A stretch of DNA of 47,385 bases, from the NCBI GenBank assembly GCA_047973225.1, contig JBKEBQ010000047.1, positions 1-47,385 of the forward strand, in the 5' to 3' direction. The position numbers and the translations under genes are program-made. The notes beneath the pieces were generated by a model, which was not told the origin of the DNA, did not search any database, and saw nothing but the letters and a program-made list of their open reading frames with translations. This document shows, one piece after another, positions 6,202 through 15,545 of the stretch. The DNA comes from JBKEBQ01 sp047973225 (lineage in GTDB: Bacteria > Bacillota_I > Bacilli_A > Erysipelotrichales > Erysipelotrichaceae). The first letter of the stretch is position 1. Every line of letters starts with the position of its first letter.

Positions 6202-9200
6202 GTGAAGATGAAAAGACAGATGAAAGTGTTGATATGTGGGGTATTGGCAATTATGCTGATGTTTCCCTCAACAATGGTTTCGGCTAAAGAAGTAGAAAAA
6301 ATAAGTGCAGAGAATGAACAAGAACAAGAAGCGTCCCAAATACAAACAAAAGTTGTGGGAAAAACAATTGAGGAAGTTTTCGGTAAAAATAGTAATCTAA
6401 CAAAGAGTATAGTAGGCTCATTTAATAAACCCGATACTATTTCAAAGGATACGATTCTTACCCAAGAGCTGATAGAGGAACTTGATGATTTTGTTGGCTT
6501 TGATCGCCATGGTACTACTAGTCAAAATGATGATGAGGCAATTGAGATATCTTATGAGGATCTCGAAAAATTGGCGATATTTCCTAATATAGAAACGATA
6601 TTAGTATACCTGTATACAGGAGAATCGATTCCACCTGTAATTATGAATCTATCCAAATTGTGGAGTTTGACTCTTTCATACGAAAGCTCACGGCCAAATG
6701 CGACAATAGAAGGGAAAGGAAATCTAAAAGAAATTCCTAGCGATATTGTAAATTTAGAAAAATTAGAAAAAATATACGCTACAGGGCAACAAATAGAAAG
6801 TTTACCAGAATCATTAGCATCTCTAAAAATAAATTTTTTGGATATGAGTAGAAATAAAATCACAGATGTTCCAGAGTCAGTGTTTAAAGCACATTCATGG
6901 AAGCGCGAATTCAAAATAGATGAACAACGAAATGAAATAACATTGGACAATACATTTTATCCTGATGAAAACGCAAAGATTGTAGAAGTTCCGGTTTTAT
7001 ATCAAAATTACTTGTTCAAAGGTAGTGGAAATGGGTTTTATTATGAATTACAAAACCCTGATGGTTCCAAAGTAAAGGTTGATAGTGTTGTTACCGAAAA
7101 CAAAAAAAGTATTGAAATTCCTGGGGCATATTTAAGTCATTCTGGGGAATATACATTAGTAGCAACAACCAAATCAGGACATGCTCTTTATAATGGTATT
7201 AATAATAATAGGCCAAAACAATCGGAATATACAATTCATTTTAAAGTAGAGGGTGATATACATCCGTCACTAGCAGTAGAAGCATTTAGTGAAATCAACG
7301 TTGGCGATGACTTTGATGAACTTTCAGGGGTAGTCGCAAGTGATAATGAAGATACAACATTGGGAGTAGATGATGTTGTGGTAAGCGGTGAACGTGTTGA
7401 TGTAAATACGGCAGGTCTTTATAAAGTAGAGTACAGTGTAAGTGATAGTGCTTCACAAACAACAACAGCAAGTCGAATGGTATTGGTAAATGATGGAAAT
7501 TACTATGCAGGGAATCATCTTGTTATGCATGCAAAAGGATTTACTAAATTGCGCAATGAAGTTGACACCAGTGAAGAAGCGATAAAAAAAGCAGCAGGAC
7601 TTAAAGTATATAGAAAGACTAACAAAGAAGAAGTCGATGCTGACATATGGATTCAATATGGATATAGTCGTTATACAGCGAAGTTGGGTTTCTATAAAAT
7701 AACTTTGAATGTTGTGGGGCAAGATTCTGGAGTAGAAAGAACTATTGATGCTATTGTAAAAGATAAGGATAGTGTGGTTGAAGGTGAGGCGTTGGTAGAT
7801 GCACAAGATTTCAAAACTAATGTATATGCTTTAAGCATTCAAAAAGATATCAATCGCTTTATTGTAGATAAGGCGAAGGTAGTTGCGAAAAAAATGGATT
7901 TGAATGCTGATGTAACACCAAGGATTACAACAAACTTAACAAGTACTTCAATTGCAGGAGAATACAGTGCTGCAATAAGTGTTGAAGTAGGGAATGACAT
8001 CGCAACGAAAGAAATTAAGATTACAGTGGAAGGTGATGAAAAGCCATTCTTAGAAGTACCTGAATTTACGGAAATTAAAGTTGGTGATGGTTTTGATGCG
8101 CTTGATGGTGTTAAAGTGAGCGATAAGGAAGATAGTGCGTTGAGTGTTGATGATGTCGTAGTGAGTGGTAAAAGTGTAGATACAGCTACAGCAGGATTTT
8201 ACAAAGTAGAGTACAGTGTCACTGACAGTTTCTCACAAACAACAACTGCAACACGAACGGTGTTGGTGAATGATGGAAATTATGAAGTAGGGAATAGTCT
8301 TATTTTATTCGCAAAAGATTTCACGATAAATATTGAGGATGTGGACGAGAGTAAAACAGGAATAAAGAAATCCGCAGATGTTACAGTGTATGATAAAACT
8401 GGTAAAGAAGTTCCTGGTGCGGCAATTTCTGTAGCTTGTGGAAGGGAATATTATAAAGATAAATTAGGATCTTATGAAATATATTTCCAACTTACAGAAG
8501 ACCAATCATATGCTGAAAGAGAAATTCAGGCAATTGTAAGAAGTGAAAATTCAGTAATTGAAAAAAATGCATTTGTCGATGCACAAAATTTTACAGCCAA
8601 TGTACAAGCGTTGATGACGCAAGTAGATATCAACCGTTTTATTGAGGAAGAAGCACTTGTTGTTGCAAAAGATTTGCGTACGAATGCAGATGTAAAAGCG
8701 AGTATTACAACAAATTTAACGAGTACTTCAATTGCAGGAGAATACAGCGCTGCAATAAGTGTTGAAGTAGGGAATGACATCGCAACGAAAGAAATTAAGA
8801 TTACAGTGGAAGAAAATGAAAATCCAGTTTTGGAAGTACCTAGCTTCACAGAAATTAAGGTTGGTGATGGCTTTGATGCGCTTGATGGTGTTAAAGTGAG
8901 CGATAAGGAAGATAGTGCGTTGAGTGTTGATGATGTCGTGGTCACTGGAGAGTCTGTTGATGTCAATACAGCAGGTATTTATAAAGTAGAATATAGTGTC
9001 AGCGATAGTTTTTCGCAAACAACAACGGCTGTTCAAATTGTCTTGGTAAACGATGAAACATACATACAGGATAACAATTATATTATTCATGCTGAAGATT
9101 TTGAAATCGATATAAATGATACCAATATGGACGATGCCAAAATGATTACATTAGCAAATGTAAAAGTTTACGATATTGTAAGTGGTGAATGGGTGAGTGA

Positions 9201-9471
9201 TCCACTGATTGACATTGATCGTGGAGGATTACAAGCAAAGGTCGGTGTCTATAATGTTACATTTACATATAATCCTAGTATTACGGTTACATTAATAGTG
9301 CATGAGAATACTACGACCAATCCTAATAATCCAGACAATTCTATTGAGGAACTTCCCTCGACAGGAGATACTTCAAATATTACTTATTATGTGTTTTGGA
9401 TGGTAGTAGCTTGTTTTATTCTCGGTGGAGTTTATGATAAGCATAAAAGGAGAAAAGAAACAAAAAAATAA
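6202..9471 (+). CDS. LPxTG surface protein with leucine-rich repeats and three DUF5011-type Ig-like repeats
   Basis: 1089 residues, starting at GTG, which is 7 bases after AAGGAG; the ATG two codons later is too far. A signal peptide ends near residue 29. Residues about 115-235 are leucine-rich repeats (LEKIYATGQQIESLPESLAS; INFLDMSRNKITDVPESVF). Three Ig-like modules of the DUF5011 type start near residues 353, 613 and 873, with cores such as EIKVGDGFDALDGVKVSD and TAGFYKVEYSVTDS, separated by a spacer domain of about 185 residues, giving a 260-residue period. The C terminus has LPSTGD (about 1051), a membrane helix and a basic tail, so sortase anchors it to the cell wall. Likely an internalin-like adhesin; the ligand is unknown. 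A cre box covers its promoter. Confidence 0.9.
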   Translation: MKMKRQMKVLICGVLAIMLMFPSTMVSAKEVEKISAENEQEQEASQIQTKVVGKTIEEVFGKNSNLTKSIVGSFNKPDTISKDTILTQELIEELDDFVGFDRHGTTSQNDDEAIEISYEDLEKLAIFPNIETILVYLYTGESIPPVIMNLSKLWSLTLSYESSRPNATIEGKGNLKEIPSDIVNLEKLEKIYATGQQIESLPESLASLKINFLDMSRNKITDVPESVFKAHSWKREFKIDEQRNEITLDNTFYPDENAKIVEVPVLYQNYLFKGSGNGFYYELQNPDGSKVKVDSVVTENKKSIEIPGAYLSHSGEYTLVATTKSGHALYNGINNNRPKQSEYTIHFKVEGDIHPSLAVEAFSEINVGDDFDELSGVVASDNEDTTLGVDDVVVSGERVDVNTAGLYKVEYSVSDSASQTTTASRMVLVNDGNYYAGNHLVMHAKGFTKLRNEVDTSEEAIKKAAGLKVYRKTNKEEVDADIWIQYGYSRYTAKLGFYKITLNVVGQDSGVERTIDAIVKDKDSVVEGEALVDAQDFKTNVYALSIQKDINRFIVDKAKVVAKKMDLNADVTPRITTNLTSTSIAGEYSAAISVEVGNDIATKEIKITVEGDEKPFLEVPEFTEIKVGDGFDALDGVKVSDKEDSALSVDDVVVSGKSVDTATAGFYKVEYSVTDSFSQTTTATRTVLVNDGNYEVGNSLILFAKDFTINIEDVDESKTGIKKSADVTVYDKTGKEVPGAAISVACGREYYKDKLGSYEIYFQLTEDQSYAEREIQAIVRSENSVIEKNAFVDAQNFTANVQALMTQVDINRFIEEEALVVAKDLRTNADVKASITTNLTSTSIAGEYSAAISVEVGNDIATKEIKITVEENENPVLEVPSFTEIKVGDGFDALDGVKVSDKEDSALSVDDVVVTGESVDVNTAGIYKVEYSVSDSFSQTTTAVQIVLVNDETYIQDNNYIIHAEDFEIDINDTNMDDAKMITLANVKVYDIVSGEWVSDPLIDIDRGGLQAKVGVYNVTFTYNPSITVTLIVHENTTTNPNNPDNSIEELPSTGDTSNITYYVFWMVVACFILGGVYDKHKRRKETKK
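7922..8940 (+). repeat. Internal direct repeat, period exactly 780 bases
   Basis: The stretch from 7922 to 8160 recurs at 8702-8940. Two blocks (about 7970-8032 and 8092-8159) are identical base for base to their copies 780 bases downstream, while the surrounding spacer domain has diverged. A third, more divergent copy of the Ig-like part lies upstream at about 7261-7490. Confidence 0.85.
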
Positions 9472-9520
9472 AATATAACGGATGATTTTTCTGATTACCG
9501 AAAAATAGTGAATTTAATCG

Positions 9521-9561
9521 CAACACTGTTGTTTGTGAAAATAGACAACAGTGTTTTTTTG
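9521..9561 (+). terminator. Terminator after the LRR protein gene
   Basis: The arms aacactgttgt (9522-9532) and acaacagtgtt (9545-9555) are perfectly complementary and are followed by a T-run. Confidence 0.85.
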
Positions 9562-9707
9562 TTTGAACAATACAAGAAATGGAGTTTTGTTAAAGCATAT
9601 GTAGTGTTTTTTTCTATGGCGTAAGCAAAAAAAGATGTTCATGTGCAAGCCTGCTCATCAACATCAAAGTAGTTAGTATAACCTAAAGTTTTTCAATATT
9701 AGATAGT

Positions 9708-10523
9708 TTAATTAAAATTCATCGTTGTCAATGCTTGATATTTATCATCAGCAATTTGTTTGTATATGGGTAAACTGCGCTTTTCATATAACATCATTGC
9801 CCAATAACACCATAACAGATTGTGGAAGCCTTCCCATAAAGTTAGTTGGAAAAGAATGGTATCATTAATGCTATCAAAATAAGCTTGATAAAATCGCATT
9901 CTAAGATCTGGATTGGTAATATTATTTTCACTTAAAAAAGACATGACATCAAATAAAGGGTCATTATCGGCAGCATATTCATAATCAATGAGATAATCAC
10001 CATGATCACTAAATAATATATTTCCATCTACAATGTCATTGTGACAAAGGGTTTGTGGGTTTTGTAGATGCTTGATGTCGTCAATAATAAACGCATAGGC
10101 ATCTAAATTGTATAAAGGTTTTTTAGTATGTGATTGATAGTAATGGAGTTGAGCAATAGGATCAAAGGAAACACCTACACTTTTTCGACTGTGCAGTTTT
10201 TTTAATAGGCTTGCAACACGTTCAATTTTATCTTCAAAAGGACATTCTTGATATTCATATACTTGCGGAATATATTTGGTTATTTTGATACCCGTAACAT
10301 TATCAAAATAAACTGTAGGTACATCCAAGTCTTTTACTAGATTTATAATGGTTTCTTCTTGTACATAAGAAAGCGTATTTACTCTATCTTTAAATGGCAC
10401 ACGAACAATATATTGTTCATCATGAACGCTAAGTATATAGTTTTTATTGGAGATGCCTTTTTGCAGATCAACAAGCGTGAACTGTTCGCTCTTGAACAAT
10501 TTTTTTATTAATGTATGTATCAT
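9708..10523 (-). CDS. Choline/ethanolamine kinase-like phosphotransferase (LicA/APH fold)
   Basis: 271 residues. The kinase signature of the aminoglycoside phosphotransferase/choline kinase fold is clear: the catalytic loop TLCHNDIVDGNILF, then the Mg-binding YLIDYEYAADNDPLFD. The N-terminal lobe has GISNKNYILSV and YIVRVPF. LicA-type enzymes phosphorylate choline for decoration of surface polymers, but no licB, licC or licD neighbour is present, so thiamine or another small alcohol is also possible as substrate. It is divergent from the radical SAM gene at 10581. A possible -10 box (taatat in the minus direction) lies only about 6 bases before the ATG, and no good ribosome binding site is visible, so the mRNA may be leaderless. 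Confidence 0.78.
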   Translation of the reverse strand: MIHTLIKKLFKSEQFTLVDLQKGISNKNYILSVHDEQYIVRVPFKDRVNTLSYVQEETIINLVKDLDVPTVYFDNVTGIKITKYIPQVYEYQECPFEDKIERVASLLKKLHSRKSVGVSFDPIAQLHYYQSHTKKPLYNLDAYAFIIDDIKHLQNPQTLCHNDIVDGNILFSDHGDYLIDYEYAADNDPLFDVMSFLSENNITNPDLRMRFYQAYFDSINDTILFQLTLWEGFHNLLWCYWAMMLYEKRSLPIYKQIADDKYQALTTMNFN

Positions 10524-10580
10524 GCTTCTATATTAGCATAAATAGAGAAATTTTGGTAAACTATAGAGAAAGGAGTTTTC

Positions 10581-12233
10581 ATGAAAATTGTTTTAACGAG
10601 CTTAAATGCCAAATATATTCATATCAATTTAGCGCTACGATGGTTATATGTGGCAAATAAAAAGCGTTATGATGTGGATTTGAAGGAATATACAATCAAT
10701 GACAATTTGATTGCTATCGCTGAAGAATTGACTAAACAAGAGGCTGATGTGATTGCTTTTAGTGTCTACATTTGGAATATCACGCAAACTTTAGAAATTA
10801 TTCAATATATAAAAAAATATAGTGATAAACATATAATTGTGGGGGGTCCAGAAGTTAGCTATGAATCCCATTACCTACTGGATGAGGGGGTAGATGCCAT
10901 TAGCATTGGTGAAGGTGAAATTGCATTTTGGAAATATATTGATATGCTTGATCAGAAACAAGCTTATGAAATTATGGGGATGTATACCAAAGCGCATCCG
11001 TGTAAGTGTTTTCCTAGTGTCGATTTACATGATCTAGAGAAATTAGAAAACCCGTATTTCCTCTCCTTTGACAAGGCAGCACAAGCCAATCGATACTTTT
11101 ATTTTGAAACCAGTCGAGGCTGCCCTTACCACTGTGCGTATTGTTTGAGTGGGTGTGAGGGAAGTGTACGAATGTTCAGCGAAGCATATGTATTTCATAT
11201 TTTAGACAAAATCGCAATGTCAAAAATTCGTATTGTAAAGTTACTGGATCGTACCTTTAATGTTATGCCAGAGCGTGCTTTACGAATTGCCCGCTATATG
11301 AATACCCATTGTAAACATCAGATTTTCCAATTTGAAATTGTTGCTGAAACGTTGAGTGAGGAGTTGTTGCAATTTTTTTGTGAAGAAGCAGACAACAAAC
11401 GCTTCCGCTTTGAAATCGGTGTGCAATCGTTTCATAAACCAACACTGGATGCGGTTTCGCGTATTCAAAACAATGAACGGTTGGTGGAAGTTATTACAAG
11501 GCTGCAAAAGGCAAAGCTAGTGATGCACGTTGATTTGATTGCAGGACTTCCATATGAGGGAATGGCGTTGTTTCAACATTCCTTTAATCGCTTGTATGCA
11601 TTGCATACCCATGAAATTCAATTGGGTATTTTGAAACTATTAAAGGGAACGGCTTTAAAAGCCAAAGGCGAACAATACGATTATGTGTATAATTCACTAC
11701 CACCTTATGAAATTCAAGCGACAAAGTGGCTCAACAAACAAGAATTAGAGGCAATTCATGCATGTGCACATGCGGTTGAAAAGTATTATAATTCAGGTAG
11801 GTTACGAAATAGCATTGATACAATTTTATCTCTTGGTTTATATAGTGATGCTTTTTCTCTATTCATGGAGTTGGGAATGATGTTAAAACAACTTAAGCAC
11901 CCTTATCAACCACATTCGTTATTTGAAAATTTATTATCTTTATTTGCGGATAAGCAATTGCTTGTTTCGATACTTAATATGGATTATTTTAAAATATTTA
12001 AGCAACGACCTAAACTTTTCGGGTTAATACCAACAAGAGAAAAAGCAAAAATGATTCGCACTTTAGCGCAAAAAGAAGGTATAATGAATACAGAAGAAAG
12101 TTATAATTATAGTTATATTTCGTATGGATATTTAAATCAAGTTTGCGGATACCAAATTGTTTTATACTCAAATAAACAAACGTATCCACGACGTTATTTT
12201 AGCGATGGGAAAAGTATTCAGGAAGTATCATAA
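10581..12233 (+). CDS. B12-binding-domain radical SAM protein (DUF4080 family)
   Basis: 550 residues. The N terminus (about 1-150) has a cobalamin-binding Rossmann-like fold (VLTSLNAKYIHINLALRWL; ADVIAFSVYIWN; IIVGGPEVSYE; DAISIGEGE). The radical SAM core follows, with the [4Fe-4S] motif CPYHCAYC at C181, C185 and C188 and later FEIGVQSFHKPTLDAVSR. The C-terminal region (about 360-540) corresponds to DUF4080. Proteins with this layout often perform methylation or rearrangement on unactivated carbon; the substrate of this family is not known to me. AAAGGAG precedes the ATG. It is followed by rdgB and trmL in one operon with short gaps, a common housekeeping arrangement in this group (inference). 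Confidence 0.85.
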   Translation: MKIVLTSLNAKYIHINLALRWLYVANKKRYDVDLKEYTINDNLIAIAEELTKQEADVIAFSVYIWNITQTLEIIQYIKKYSDKHIIVGGPEVSYESHYLLDEGVDAISIGEGEIAFWKYIDMLDQKQAYEIMGMYTKAHPCKCFPSVDLHDLEKLENPYFLSFDKAAQANRYFYFETSRGCPYHCAYCLSGCEGSVRMFSEAYVFHILDKIAMSKIRIVKLLDRTFNVMPERALRIARYMNTHCKHQIFQFEIVAETLSEELLQFFCEEADNKRFRFEIGVQSFHKPTLDAVSRIQNNERLVEVITRLQKAKLVMHVDLIAGLPYEGMALFQHSFNRLYALHTHEIQLGILKLLKGTALKAKGEQYDYVYNSLPPYEIQATKWLNKQELEAIHACAHAVEKYYNSGRLRNSIDTILSLGLYSDAFSLFMELGMMLKQLKHPYQPHSLFENLLSLFADKQLLVSILNMDYFKIFKQRPKLFGLIPTREKAKMIRTLAQKEGIMNTEESYNYSYISYGYLNQVCGYQIVLYSNKQTYPRRYFSDGKSIQEVS

Positions 12234-12245
12234 AGGAGGATGTCT

Positions 12246-12827
12246 ATGAAAACAATATTTATTGCAACAGCAAATAAACATAAACGAAAAGAGTTTCAAG
12301 AGATGTTAGAGCCTTTAGGCTATGATGTGAAATGCTTGCTTGATTTAGATGAAGACATCAAAATTATAGAAGATGGTGAAACTTTTGAAGAAAATGCATA
12401 CAAAAAGGCTAAGGCTATATATGATGCTTTGCATATTGATGTGATCAGTGATGACTCAGGTTTATGCATCAGTGCTATGGATGATGGACCTGGGGTATAT
12501 TCTGCTCGATTTTTGGGGGAGACAACATCCTATGTGAAAAAGAACACGTATATTCTTGAAGAAATAGAAAATGCACAAGATCGTAGTGCAAAGTTTGTTT
12601 GCGTTATTTGTCATATCACAAAAGCGGGTAAAGTAAGCTACTATCGAGGAGAATGTCATGGTAATATTGCATCTGCAATGGTTGGTGAAAAAGGGTTTGG
12701 CTATGATCCGATTTTTTATTACCCACCATATAAAACGACACTTGCCAATGTGAGTGAAAAAGAAAAAAATGATGTATCGCACCGCGGACGTGCAATTCAA
12801 AAATTACTTTTGGAGTTAAAATCATGA
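12246..12827 (+). CDS. rdgB: XTP/dITP diphosphatase (RdgB/HAM1 family)
   Basis: 193 residues from the second ATG, which stands 6 bases after AGGAGG; the ATG at 12240 touches the ribosome binding site. The protein begins MKTIFIATANKHKRKEF, the SxNxxK-type nucleotide site of the family. Further family motifs are EDGETFEENAYKKA, SDDSGLCISAMDDGPGVYSA and GEKGFGYDPIFYYP, and near the end SHRGRA. It hydrolyses non-canonical purine triphosphates (dITP, XTP) to the monophosphates and so protects DNA from base-analogue incorporation. Its stop overlaps the start of trmL (ATGA). Confidence 0.94.
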   Translation: MKTIFIATANKHKRKEFQEMLEPLGYDVKCLLDLDEDIKIIEDGETFEENAYKKAKAIYDALHIDVISDDSGLCISAMDDGPGVYSARFLGETTSYVKKNTYILEEIENAQDRSAKFVCVICHITKAGKVSYYRGECHGNIASAMVGEKGFGYDPIFYYPPYKTTLANVSEKEKNDVSHRGRAIQKLLLELKS

Positions 12828-13336
12828 TCCATATTGTTTTATATGAGCCAGAGATACCACAAAATACGGGAAATATTATGAGAACTTGTATGGCAATGAA
12901 TGCGCAATTGCATTTGATTGAACCAATGGGTTTTTCACTTGATGAAAAACATTTACGTCGTGCCAGTATGGATTACATCAAAGACGTAGATTATCGAGTA
13001 TACGCAAATTGGGAAAGTTTTGTTGCAGAACATTCAAAGGGGCGTTATTTCTATATATCTAGATATGCGCATAAAGCACCCGATGCATTTTCGTTTGTGG
13101 AAGATACGGATATCTATCTAGTCTTTGGTAAAGAAAGCACAGGGATACCGAAGGCGATATTGAAGAATCACTTGGATCACTGCATTCGTTTGCCGATGGT
13201 TGCGCATGCACGTAGTATGAATTTAAGCAATTGTGTAGCGATTATGGTATACGAAGTTATGCGGCAAAAAGCATATGAAGGACTGATAAAACACGAGGTT
13301 ATCAAAGGCGCGCATTTTTTAGATACGATAGAGTAA
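12824..13336 (+). CDS. trmL: tRNA (cytidine/uridine(34)-2'-O)-methyltransferase
   Basis: 170 residues, a SPOUT-class knot methyltransferase of normal length. Motif 1 is IPQNTGNIMRTCMAMNAQLH. The S-adenosylmethionine-binding knot shows as LVFGKESTGIP and LPMVAHARSMNLSNCVAIMV. It 2'-O-methylates the wobble nucleotide of certain tRNA-Leu species. The ATG overlaps the rdgB stop codon, so translation is coupled. A strong bidirectional terminator separates it from convergent gdhA. Confidence 0.93.
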   Translation: MIHIVLYEPEIPQNTGNIMRTCMAMNAQLHLIEPMGFSLDEKHLRRASMDYIKDVDYRVYANWESFVAEHSKGRYFYISRYAHKAPDAFSFVEDTDIYLVFGKESTGIPKAILKNHLDHCIRLPMVAHARSMNLSNCVAIMVYEVMRQKAYEGLIKHEVIKGAHFLDTIE

Positions 13337-13404
13337 GTTTTATGGTGATAACATGATGCAGAGAATGATAAAATAACGAAATCTTGTATGGTTAATGTTT
13401 TATA

Positions 13405-13440
13405 AAAAAACTTCTTATGTTTTGGCATAAGAAGTTTTTT
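13405..13440. terminator. Bidirectional terminator between trmL and gdhA
   Basis: The arms aaaaaacttcttatg and cataagaagtttttt pair perfectly around a 6-base loop. The A-run and T-run on the two sides let it serve both convergent genes. Confidence 0.88.
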
Positions 13441-13457
13441 ATTTGTGAAGTTTGATA

Positions 13458-14792
13458 TTATATAATTCCTTGTGCAAGCATAGCCTCCTTAACCTTCAAG
13501 AAACCTGCGATATTCGCGCCAATGACGAAGTTATCTTCAGCGTGAAAATCCTTTGCTGTTTGCGCGATGTTTTTATAAATGTTTTCCATGATGGTTTTTA
13601 AACGAGCATCAACATCTTCAAAAGACCAAGATAATCGTTGTGAATTTTGACTCATTTCTAGTGCTGATACAGCAACTCCACCAGCATTGCTAGCTTTTGC
13701 AGGTGCATACAGAATTGCGTGTGCTAAAAATAATTGTTGCGCATCTCTGGTACAAGGCATATTGGCACCTTCTGCAACTGCATAACAGCCATTTTCGATG
13801 AGTGTTTTAGCACTGTCTACATCCAGTTCGTTTTGCGTAGCACACGGCAGTGCAATATCACAAGCGAGCGTCCAAATGTCCTTGCAGTTTTTATGGTATG
13901 TGGCACTTGGAACATGGTCAATATAGCTGGCGATACGTGCTCTTTTGATTTCTTTAATTTCTTTTATAATATCTAATGTAATGCCATTTTTATCATGGAC
14001 GAAACCATCAGAATCAGACATAGCAATTACCGTTGCACCTAGTTGCATTGCTTTTTCAGCAGCATAAATAGCAACGTTTCCAGAACCAGAAATAATTACT
14101 TTTTGATTTTTAAAGGATTTGTTGTGATCCTTTAGCATAGCCTCACTGAGATAACAAAGTCCATATCCCGTTGCTTGGGTTCTAGCCAAACTTCCACCAT
14201 AACTCAAACCTTTTCCAGTCAAGACACCAACCGCTTCATTTCTAAGTTTTTTATATTGTCCATATAGAAAACCAATTTCCCGGGCACCAACACCAATATC
14301 TCCTGCTGGAACATCATGAAATTGTCCAATGTGACGAAAAAGTTCATTCATGAAACTTTGACAAAACCGCATGATTTCAGCATCACTTTTATTTTTTGGA
14401 TCAAAATCACTTCCCCCTTTACCCCCACCGATGGGAAGGGTTGTTAATGCATTTTTAAAGGTTTGTTCGAAGCCCAAGAATTTAATAATACTTAAATTCA
14501 CGCTCGGGTGAAAACGAAGTCCTCCTTTATAAGGTCCAATTGCGGAATTGAATTGTACTCTAAAACCACGATTCACATGAACTTTTCCTTGATCATCACA
14601 CCAAGGAACACGGAACATGATTTGACGCTCTGGCTCTACTAATCGCTCAAAAATTCCTGCATCGAGTAATTCAGGATGTTTGTTACTAACGAGTTCTAAA
14701 GATTCTAAAACTTCCTCAACGGCTTGTAAAAATTCGGGTTCATTTGGATTTCTTGCAATGACTTCTTCAAAGATATGATGTAATGTTTTCAT
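13458..14792 (-). CDS. gdhA: NADP-type glutamate dehydrogenase
   Basis: 444 residues, the usual length of hexameric bacterial GDH. It converts 2-oxoglutarate and ammonium to glutamate in the cytosol. Seen motifs: RVQFNSAIGPYKGGLRFHP, LTTLPIGGGKGGSDFDPKNK with the substrate-binding and catalytic lysines, DVPAGDIGVGAREIGFLYG, and the nucleotide fold VIISGSGNVAIYAAEKA. A following Asp/Ser (MSDSDGF) fits the NADP(H) group. A GGAGAC ribosome binding site precedes the ATG, and its own promoter lies just upstream. It stands alone, convergent with trmL. Confidence 0.96.
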   Translation of the reverse strand: MKTLHHIFEEVIARNPNEPEFLQAVEEVLESLELVSNKHPELLDAGIFERLVEPERQIMFRVPWCDDQGKVHVNRGFRVQFNSAIGPYKGGLRFHPSVNLSIIKFLGFEQTFKNALTTLPIGGGKGGSDFDPKNKSDAEIMRFCQSFMNELFRHIGQFHDVPAGDIGVGAREIGFLYGQYKKLRNEAVGVLTGKGLSYGGSLARTQATGYGLCYLSEAMLKDHNKSFKNQKVIISGSGNVAIYAAEKAMQLGATVIAMSDSDGFVHDKNGITLDIIKEIKEIKRARIASYIDHVPSATYHKNCKDIWTLACDIALPCATQNELDVDSAKTLIENGCYAVAEGANMPCTRDAQQLFLAHAILYAPAKASNAGGVAVSALEMSQNSQRLSWSFEDVDARLKTIMENIYKNIAQTAKDFHAEDNFVIGANIAGFLKVKEAMLAQGII

Positions 14793-14816
14793 GTCGTCTC
14801 CTTTTTCAATAATTTT

Positions 14817-14844
14817 ATTTTACTATGTAGGGCGAATATGTCAA
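14817..14844 (-). promoter_or_regulatory. Promoter of gdhA
   Basis: On the minus strand TTGACA (14844-14839) and TAAAAT (14822-14817) are separated by 16 bases. The start codon lies about 25 bases downstream. Confidence 0.7.
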
Positions 14845-14964
14845 CGTATATCATGTAATGTAAGGCATAATGTAAAAAGTTTATACAAAATCATAAAGTT
14901 TTCTAAAATTATCCATAGGAAAAATAATTGCTGTCAAAACTACATGAAATTGCAAATTACTTGA

Positions 14965-14993
14965 TTGCGAAACCAAAAGGACTATATTATAAT
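14965..14993 (+). promoter_or_regulatory. Promoter of the RidA-like gene
   Basis: TTGCGA at 14965-14970 and TATAAT at 14988-14993 have a 17-base spacer. An AAAGAGG ribosome binding site follows before the ATG at 15032. Confidence 0.65.
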
Positions 14994-15031
14994 AGCATCA
15001 TGAAAATAATAAATAGAAAGAGGTAATACAT

Positions 15032-15502
15032 ATGTTTTTACAAAAAATTGAAGGAAAACAAGGAGCGGATGCAAGTAGAGCGTATTCACCTGCTGTGAAA
15101 TTGGGGGATTTCGTATATGTGTCTGCACAATCAGGGAAAAATGCAGACAATGAGGAAATGGCAGATGATGTAAGCCAACAAACCAAACAGGCAATGGAAA
15201 ACGTGTTGTTTTTATTGGCTGAGAAAGGACTTGCAGCAAGACATATTGTGAAAACGACAATCTTCTTGACGAACATGGACGATTATGCGCTTGTGAACGA
15301 TATGTATGCAACGTATTTTGATGGCGTTTACCCTGCTTGCAGTGTGGTAGAGGTGTCTGCATTATTGGATGCTGGGCAGGTTGCAATTGAGTGTATGGTA
15401 TTGGATACACTAGTATATGAGCGCCAAATGCAACAAGGATCGCATGATGGTTGTGGTGGCTGTGAGAGTGATCATACATGTGGTTGTAGCGGTTGTGAAT
15501 AA
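15032..15502 (+). CDS. RidA/YjgF-family protein with a cysteine-rich C-terminal tail
   Basis: 156 residues against the usual 125-130. Residues 1-130 are a Rid domain (YSPAVKLGDFVYVSAQSG; KQAMENVLFLLAEKGL; IVKTTIFLTNMDDYALVNDM). In true RidA imine deaminases the motif near residue 105 is PARS or PTRS, and its Arg is needed for 2-iminobutanoate hydrolysis. Here it reads PACSVVEVSALLDAG, so that Arg is a Cys and classical deaminase activity is doubtful. The extra tail carries five Cys and two His within HDGCGGCESDHTCGCSGCE, which looks like a metal- or thiol-binding patch. It has its own promoter. Function is not assigned beyond the Rid superfamily. Confidence 0.85.
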   Translation: MFLQKIEGKQGADASRAYSPAVKLGDFVYVSAQSGKNADNEEMADDVSQQTKQAMENVLFLLAEKGLAARHIVKTTIFLTNMDDYALVNDMYATYFDGVYPACSVVEVSALLDAGQVAIECMVLDTLVYERQMQQGSHDGCGGCESDHTCGCSGCE

Positions 15503-15521
15503 ACGCGTAATAATCTTTATG

Positions 15522-15545
15522 CGATAATGTTGTAGTACGTTATCG
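15522..15545 (+). terminator. Possible stem-loop after the RidA-like gene
   Basis: An 8-bp stem (cgataatg with cgttatcg, one G-T pair) has an 8-base loop and no T-run. It may mark the 3' end of the transcript, but is a weak terminator. Confidence 0.35.

Noticed and set aside
8526..9090. Long minus-strand ORFs (146 and 120 codons) under the LRR protein gene
   Set aside because: They are shadows of the repetitive coding sequence on the plus strand, with low-complexity Ser/Thr products and no ribosome binding sites.
14982..15479. 165-codon minus-strand ORF over the RidA-like gene
   Set aside because: His/Pro/Gln-rich product typical of antisense frames; the plus strand has a clear Rid domain with promoter and ribosome binding site.
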